From Notospermus geniculatus (lineage: Eukaryota; Nemertea; Pilidiophora; Heteronemertea; Lineidae), in contig NMRB01001902.1 of the NCBI GenBank assembly GCA_002633025.1, forward strand, positions 1 to 64,000: 64,000 nucleotides of DNA, given 5' to 3'. The notes under the pieces were generated by a model. That model was not told the origin of the DNA, made no database searches, and saw only the letters and a program-made list of their open reading frames with translations. The translations under genes were made by a program, and so were the position numbers. Below, piece after piece: positions 52,701 to 61,700 of this stretch. The number at the start of each line of letters is the position of its first letter. Within the stretch, counting starts at the first letter, position 1.

Positions 52701-55700
52701 CAAGTAGGCCGGTAATTGATACACATGAACTACACAGGTTTGAACGTAGCTGACCCAGCAGGTTAACATGAAATAAACTCCAGCGGTGTATTCTGTTTTG
52801 CAATGTCGCTGAAAATAATATACATTCTCTGCGATGCATGCTCGTTTGTGGAGCACACCTGGTCACATGATGGAATCATGTGACCCAAAAATGACTCCCG
52901 AGTGGTCCGATCGGAAGACATCGACAATTTCCGTGTGGCATTCAGTACCATTGCCTGTCCGATGTGCGCGCTCCAGATTGAAGACTGGATTGTGCCACTT
53001 GTTGCCGCAATGACCTGTCGTAACCGATGTGCAGGGAACGCGTACGTGTACATCGATAGTGACTGTTGGGTTCAGTTGCTTCCAGTTGAAAGGTCGATGT
53101 ACACTTGGCTTGAAGCAAATCGCTCGCAGGGTTTGTTGTGGCGCCATGACAGTTGGTCCTCAATATCCAGCGCCGTTTTGAGAAAAAGGCGAAAGAAGGA
53201 TTTTAGTTTAATGGGAAATGCATTAGACATCCAAACTTCGGAGGCGTATTCTGCAAAATCTGCCACTTCGAAATCAATGTGAATAGTACAAAATGTACAT
53301 TTTGACCGACTGAATTTGAAAATGTCATTAATCCATTTTAACAAAATTTTGATCGAACCTCGTCCCCAGGTGCACGTTCGCATATTTTCGCAGGTTTTGC
53401 CTATGACTGGAGCATGGCTTTGCCTGGAGGCTAGATTCACTCTCTATGGAAGGTACCATCCAAAATTAAAAAAACAAACCCCGTGAGCCACTCGCTTTAA
53501 TGCGCCCTCTTTTGTCTTTCAGGGGATCTACGTGTTTGTACCTATTGCTGTAAAGTTGTACTAAATTACGCACAACAGACCGACTCAACTGGCGACCTAC
53601 GTGCTCTGCGAGAGGATTTGAAATGCCTCGCTAATATTGAGAACGAGGCTTGCGCTTACCATGAATTTGGACGTTGGGCGCCGAGTAGGAAACGAACTGG
53701 ACAGGATGATGAGAGCTTGGGACCAACAAGGTATGTACACTCATAGGCGAAAAGGGCCACGTTATTGCCACTTTTTGTCGACAGCTGGCGCCACCAGTGA
53801 TGTTTGCGTCATTCTCTTTCGCCCCAGCAGTGTTTCCAAGGACCCGAGCTCCCGGGTCAAATACGCACGAAATCTCCGTCTGACGCACGTAGAAAGCAGT
53901 GCTTGAATCCTGAGGACGCATGATAAAAAACAGCCAGGGACCCACACTTTTATCACTCTGGTTTAAAACGCACCAAAAATCATTTCGATGCACACTCTCA
54001 CCAACTGCTAAGTGCCTGGACGTGCGACATTCACGACCTGCACGAGTCCCGCGAACCTGATATATCGGCATCAGACGATACCGCTATAATTTATGCAGCA
54101 AGGCGCCCGCTCAACTGGATTCTCCGAATCGTTCTCTCCAATCAGTCTTGCGCAATCATGATTTTCAATTGCACAGGCCAGTAGTATACACTAATGCACT
54201 CCGTAACCTGATCTGTGCGCTGGAGGAATAGAGAAGCAGTGATCGCTGTAGACTAGTTCCCGCCTTTGCCGCTGACGTTCCGGCAGCGCCAGTGAGTGTA
54301 GGCGGCAAAGACGAGAATCAGTCTATTGTAGGACTGATGAATAGCCCATGTGTGGCGGTGAATGAATGACTGCTCCTCAGATATGCATGAGAAAATGGGG
54401 ACCCTCCAAAATATGAAAGGACCCTCATATTAAGAGTGCCATGGGTCTGGGACTCCTAGTGAAAAAAATCCTTTGGAAACCCTGCCCCAGTGTTGGAGAA
54501 TGTATGATTACAATATGTGACCCACTCTGGCAAAACTAGACACATTTTAACTTAAGCCTAGTGCACATCGACCTTGCGACTGGAAGCAACTACCGGCAAT
54601 GGCGTTTTCGGCAACGCTGGGCGACTAGCTGGAAACAGCAGCAACTGCTCAGATGCTCAAACAGGTCGATGTGCGCACCCCAGCAACGCTATTGCCGACC
54701 GTTGCCGCTAGTTCCAGCCAGTTGCTCATGTTCTACTCGTTGCCGTCCGTTGCTTCTAGTTCTCTTCATTCGCTTTCGATGTGCACGCTCTGGCAATGAA
54801 TTTCCTTTATTTGTGGAGCACACCTGGTCATGTGATGGAATCAGGTGACCCACAAAATGACTCCCGAGTGGTCTGCTCAGAAGACATCGACAATTTCCAT
54901 GGAGCATTCATTTCAGTTGCCTGTTCGATGTGCGCACTCCAGATTGTAGACTTGTTCCCGCAATGACCAGTCGTAACCGATGTGCGCGTTCTGCTCACAT
55001 TGATAGCGACTGTTCCGTTCAGTTGCTTCCAGCCACAAGGTCGATTTGTGCTAGGCTTTAGGCTTTACTGTGGATTGTTCTTGAAGATTTTGACTTTATT
55101 TTTGTTTTCCTCCTTCTCCAGATCAGGTAGTCTCAGCGAGACCCTGACGAGCAAAGTGACCCCTTTTGACATCACGCCTCAGTCAGAGTACAGATCAATG
55201 GAAACCATCAATATTGAAAGACGAATACTCACACAGGTAGGATAATGCCCCAAAGAGAGCATAAATGCCCCAAAGGGAGCATGAATGCCCCAAAGGGAGC
55301 ATGAATGCCACAAAGGGAGCAAGAATGCCCCAAAGGGAGCATGAATGCCACAAAGGGAGCATGAATGCCCCAAAGGGAGTATGAATGTCACAAAGGGAGC
55401 ATGAATGCTCCAAAAGGGAGCATGAATGGCCCAAAAGGGAGCATGAATGCCCCAAAGGGAGCATGAATGATGAATGTAATCAATAGTACACTTCTGGGAT
55501 CTCTACTAGGCCTAGAAAGTGCCTGCAGAAGACTCCAGTTGGGGTCGAAAATTGTGAAATTTGGAGACGACTTTACTTTTACTCCCAGCGTGTAAAATAG
55601 TATTTCACATCGGTGTGAACGACAATAAACATGATGAAGTGCATACAAAATATAACATACAAAATGGAAGGATACAAAGTACAAAGTACATGAATTTAAA

Positions 55701-58700
55701 GATAATAATCACGGGTATTTTCGCGGGCCACGAAAATCATTGTTTATTTACATTTTGTTTGTTTATGTCCAGTCTTTCTTTGTCTTATGAGTAATTTGCT
55801 GGTGGCATGCCCCTGTAGAAATTCTTTTGATACTGAAAATATTCAATTTGGTGGGTTGGCATGTCCCAAAAGTCCAAAATAACATAATGTAAACATCCAT
55901 GTTTACAAACATTACAGTACAGGTCACAATTGACATCCCTAAATTCGCGCAAGGTACGCGTAAGTCACTCGTAACTTACGCAACAACTCACGAGCTATGT
56001 TACGCGTAACTTACGAGGTGAGTTACGCAGTGAGTTACGCGAATTTTGCCAGCAATGCAATGATTTACGAGGCGAGTTACGCAATTTTGGCGAGTTACGC
56101 GAAACCAAACCTGTGAGTGACGCGTAAGTTACGCGTATTTTACGAATAACTTTCGCGTATCTTACGAGTAACTTACGCGAAGCCGTAGGGATGTCAGTTG
56201 TGACCTATACTGCAAATGAAAACAATGAAGTCGTGATACATTATCTTTAATCTCACTTAACGCACATAAAAATTTTATTTACAAAATTCCCCACAATATG
56301 ACAAATGATAACATCTTCGTGACCAAGAAACAATATAGATATCTATCCCTCATACTCAATTTAGAAAAGCGTTCACAACTTAACAAAGGTGCTGGGGACT
56401 TAAGAGAGGTTTTCAACTTTAGGGAAATCTCGGAAAGTACGAAAGCTATCTTCTTGAAACTTTCATGGTTGTCACTATGGTCCATATCAATCATCATGAC
56501 ATAATATCAACCGGCTCCTTCTATTGTTTCACCACTTTCTGTAATTAGTACTTTAGAGCTCTGTACGGGAAAGCAGTCATCAGCAGTTTGTTTCAAAACA
56601 CTATCTATGTACAGCCTGGACTATGTACTGTCACATCAGCCAGTAAAAAGTGAAGTTTTTCAAACAGGGATAGTTGAAAATGCATCATTTTTATCGTAAG
56701 ATTTCTCAAGTTTCTGTTTTATTCAAGGGCTGCACTGAGTAGCCTTTTGGCAGTAGGCCTAAAAAGCCATTGTGCAAAGGGGAATGGACTGACCAATTCT
56801 TACAGAGGGGACAGGGTTCCCTGCCTATTATTCCATAATGCTGTAACAGCTTGTAATGGTCAAATGATTCTTCCATATCTGGGCCTTTTTGAGTGCGTTT
56901 CCGATAACAGCAGAAATGAACAGGGGCAGGTCTCCTTTCTGAGTGGTTATTTTTCCAAGCAGTGTGCCTAGTCAAAACGTAACAGACATGTGATGTCACA
57001 GTCCTTAAACTTGCAAAGACTTCACTTGACATTATTCAATTCATCACCCTGGCCCCTCCATGAGTGGTTAGGCCCATGTATTGTTGTTGGCCTGTTATGT
57101 CAAGACTTGTAATCATGCATAAAACCCTGTGGTTCAGACTTCAGAAAAGTTGAAACTGGGCAGTATAACTGATATTTCTATCCTTAAAAAAGCCCTGTCG
57201 TGATAGAACTTGTTTGTTTTCTTTTGGATAATCTTATTCAACATGATCTCAAGGATATTCACTCAAACTCTCAATGGAATATATTGATTCCTTCAGCAAT
57301 TTCTAAGGCATTCAAAAGGACTAATTACAGTAAGTAGTGAAACAATAGAAGGAGCAGGTTGATATTATGTCATGATCAATGATATGGGCCATAGTGTCAA
57401 CTGTGAAATTTTCAACAAGATAGCTGTAGTACTTTCCGAGATTTCCCCAAAGTTGAAAACCTCTCTTAAGTCCCCAGCACCTTTGACTAATGTTGGCTAA
57501 CGTAAACACTTTCTGAATTGAGTACAGTATATAGATGAGAGTTTTCCGGGAATTCCCGGATTTCCGGGAGGGGGCGCTGCCCAAAAAATCTGGATTTTTC
57601 GATTTGGCTTCGTTCCGGCAGTTGTGCTGTTCCAGATCCCAGTTTTATATCCAACCACCAACAATCCTAGACTGGTTCCATGATCTACCGCTAGGATTTG
57701 ATGACAGGGATGCCACCAAGATGGCGGGGGCTGTCGGAAGGATGAATTGACCAGTGAATATCGTGATTGTCATCGCATATCATGGCCTGTTCCAAGACAG
57801 TGAATCGAATGGCAGATTTGGGACTTTGACTTCTGGGGTCATGGCTAATTTCCGGGAATTTTTTGAAATGGCACTCTCATCTATGACAGTGTGGCTTTAA
57901 TCTTCTGGTTCTTTTTATTTTTCCAGGATTCAGCCCAGCTTCGTGAATTGTGGAACCAAATGCAACAGTTTGAAGAAGGGATTCAGTTCCAAAGTCATCG
58001 TCTTCGTTTACGCACATATCATAACTGTTTCTCTGGGAAGGAGCTTGTTGATTGGTTGATAAATAAAGATAAGGTCACCACAAGGTACGTGAGGAGCCTG
58101 ATACCCTAGTGGTTATCACGTCCGCTTAGCAAGCGACAGGTCCCGGGTTCGAATCCAGCCCGGGCCATATGGGATTTCATTCCCGGCTCTTCACGTCCAT
58201 CATACGGGACAGTAAGCCGTGGTGCCTTGTACCTTGTGTCTTTGCAAGGGCAAGTAAAAGACCCCATCCAAGTGAGGAACATGAGTAGCTTGAGATGGCC
58301 TCCTCCGTACTTACCAGGGCCAATAATGCTATAGCGTCGGCCCTAACGGAAAAATGAAATACAAATACAAGGTATGTGAGCTGAAAACTGGCATGATTAA
58401 AAGTTTGAGTGTAGTCTGATATCAACAACGGTGGAGGTGTCATCCGACTTTACACTTTAACCCCAGTCTATCCTGAAACCTTTCAGTAGAACTCAGATGA
58501 GCTGCTCATTCAGCGCTACAATCTGAGCATTTCCGACCGGTACCCATTTATACACCTGGGTGGAGAGAGACCAGTGAGGCAAAGAGACTTGCCCAAAGTC
58601 TCACGCCCAGTGGGATTCGAACCCTCTGACCGCTAGTTGGAGGCCCGAACCACTACACCACCGTGGCTGCTCATGATTCTGGTTTATGTGTTTCCATCAG

Positions 58701-61700
58701 GGCCCAAATCAAAGCATTATTGGCCCTCATTAGTACGGAAGAGGCCATCTCATGCTACTCATGTTCCTCACTTGGATGGGGTCTTTTACTTGCGCTTGCA
58801 ATATAATGGCACAAGATACAAGGCACCACGGCTTACTGTCCCATGCGATGGATGTGAAGAGCCGGGGCAGCCATTGAAATGTGCGGGTTCACCAACACCA
58901 TTAACACTTTCCTCAAACACAACCTTCGACGGGTTTTCCTAGACTGCCGCACATATTGACTTGACAGTTGTTCGTTCTTCTGGTACATTCACCCAGGTGA
59001 GCACATGGTCCATGGACCATTTCACATAGATCATGAGAGTTTTCTGGGAATTCCCGGATTTCCGGGAGCGGGCGCTGCCAAAAGAATCTGGATTTTTCGA
59101 TTTGGCTTCGTTCCGGCACCTGTGCTGTTCCAGGTCCTGGTTTTACATTCAACCACCAACAATCCTAGACTGGTTCCATGATCTACTGCTAGGATTTGAT
59201 GACAGGGATGGCGGCGGGCCGTCGGAAGGACAAATTGACCAGTGAATATCGTGATTGTCATCGCATATCATGGCCTGTTCCAAGACAGTGGATCGAATGG
59301 CAGATTTGGGACTTTGACTTCTGGGGTCATGACTAATTTCCAGGGCCCGGTTTCACGAAACTCACGACAGCGCTATCTTGGTGTTAGCGCTATCTTCATG
59401 TTAAATGACGTAGAAATACATTGTTCTTTTACGTCATTTAACATCAAGTTAGCGCTAACACCAAGATAGCGCTGTCGTGAGTTTCGTGCAACCGGGCCCA
59501 GGAATTTTTTGAAATGACACTCTCATCTATGATTTCATCTACTTTAGAAATGCACCAATTTTTGGTTCTGTTTGTTTCGTAGGGTTCAGGCTGTTGGGAT
59601 TGGTCAGGCTTTGTTGGACGCCAAGTTGATCATGGGGGTCTCTGTTGGTGAGCCTATCTTTAGAGATGGGTACATGCTCTACAGGGTAAGTAAATGTTTT
59701 CTGGTTCGGTAGGACATCTTCGATAATCGAAGGCCGATCTGCTCACCACTGCGTTACATCGCACATCACCCTTCGAGAAATAGACCGGTCCGCGACGTAT
59801 CTTGGCACGATGCCAACTTTACCGGTCGACCAATCATATTGCACTTTATATCCGATCTTCGGCTACCACTATTTGTACCACGATTCAAATTTTACAACAC
59901 CGGTTCTGATTGGCCTCTTCTTCGAGAGGCAGCGGATTCGCCGCGGACCGGTCAATTTCTCGAAGGGTGATGTGCGGTGTAACGCAGTGGTGAGCAGATC
60001 GGCCTTCGATTATTGAAGATGGGTTAGGAGGATAAATTAGGTAAGTGACCCTTGTTTGTATTAACCATTTGAACCCTGAATTCATATGGCCCTTAGCGGC
60101 TGTGACCCGGAGTTTATCGTTAAAGACTTCGAAAATACAGTGCTCCCTCGCTCATACGAACATTGATTTTACGAACTGCTGGATATTATATTACAAACTC
60201 ATCACCTGGCTTCCTATATTTCATGACATGTATACGTAATGAGGAACCCGCCCGCCGTTTATCCCGACAGGTCGGCGCTGCGAGCGATGTGACCGAACCG
60301 ACGTCATTGACGTCGTTTTATGTGCTGACGTTGCGTCATGAAAAAATCTGCTGTACATTTTTCTACAGGAAAAAATGAAATAAAGACGTTGCCGTTATCG
60401 CCATCCTACCTCTTTATTTTAAAGAAAAAAAGCAAAGAAATTGCAGAAATTTTCATCCGCGACAAGATGGTGTAAATTTTAATGTCATGCGACCGCAAAA
60501 ATAGGGTTGATTTCACGCTAGAAGTTAATGGAAATGACTGGAAATCACGTTGAAAAAAGAAACTTCGGTCACATCGATCGCAGCGCCACGTCGTGACGTT
60601 AGTTCGTCCGGTTCCTCATTAGCCTGTTTGGTCGGCTGTATGGCCCAATTCCTGCCCATGATCAATTACGCTGTGTACAATACAAACCAAAATCCAAGCT
60701 TGGGTTGGATGAGTGTACAATACAAACTGAATTGTCCAAGCTTGGGTTTGATTAGTGCATATTTGGGCGTTAAATCAGGCAAATATTCAGTAAAGTTAGT
60801 CCTGTATGAGAAGTGTATGCCTTACATCAGTCAGCCAACATGCCGAAACAGAAGGCGATCTCGCTAAAAAAAGAAGATTGAAATCGTCGAAATCATCATG
60901 CCCCCACGGACGAATCCTCGCTATTATGAACTCCTTGTTAGTACGAACTTAACCCTTGGACCCTGAAGGGTTCGTAATAGCAAGGGGGGACTGTATTGTG
61001 TTTTCTTATCTTTTTCCAGGCTGCCCTCAGAGAAAGTCCACCAGAGTCCATTCTGATTGACTCCATCATTTTAGAAGATGAATCAGAGCCAACGTGGACC
61101 AAAGACATCAAACAGGAAGGGGACGACCATGGTAAGTTTTGACCCTCATCCAGAATACTAAATAAGGGCTGGAGGGGTTTTGTGGTCATCTAAGGTATCC
61201 ATTTGTATTCGATTTTTCTGTCGGGGCCGAAGGCACAAAGTTGACGCTAGGTGGCGATATCTGGGGATATCACCACTAATATCAACGCTAGGTTTCTATC
61301 TTGAAAAGTAGTGCGTGCACAGAGCAAACAGTAGAAATTCTTGTACTTGTAAAGCGGTTACCCATCACGTCGTTTGCTACGCTTACAATATAGATATAGA
61401 GTGATACAAACATCGGTAGAGTAGATATAAAGTAATAATAAAGTTATTCTGTTTCATTTTTGACAAGATAAATATTGTTTTCTGCAAATAATACCATTTT
61501 GAAAAAGACATTCCCCTCACGTGACAGACCAGCCCACCGACGATGACGTCAAGATTTTCAAGATGGCGATCTGGCATCAATGGCAGTGTTAAAATTTCGT
61601 CCAAGTATCAAAAAATTTCAACGCTGTGTGGAGTATGCCGAAGCCATAGCAATGTTGGCCCAGTTGCTATGTACGCGGTCAGGACATGACGACTGATTGG

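Noticed and set aside
55179-55684. Minus-strand frames with regular Cys-Ser-Leu repeats
   Set aside because: They are translations of the 20-bp minisatellite. The repeated peptide follows from the DNA repeat, and there is no start or splice context.
58089-58160. tRNA gene-like sequence with a perfect B box
   Set aside because: The head is followed by a SINE body found in several other copies, and the cloverleaf arms do not pair as in a tRNA. It is a tRNA-derived SINE.
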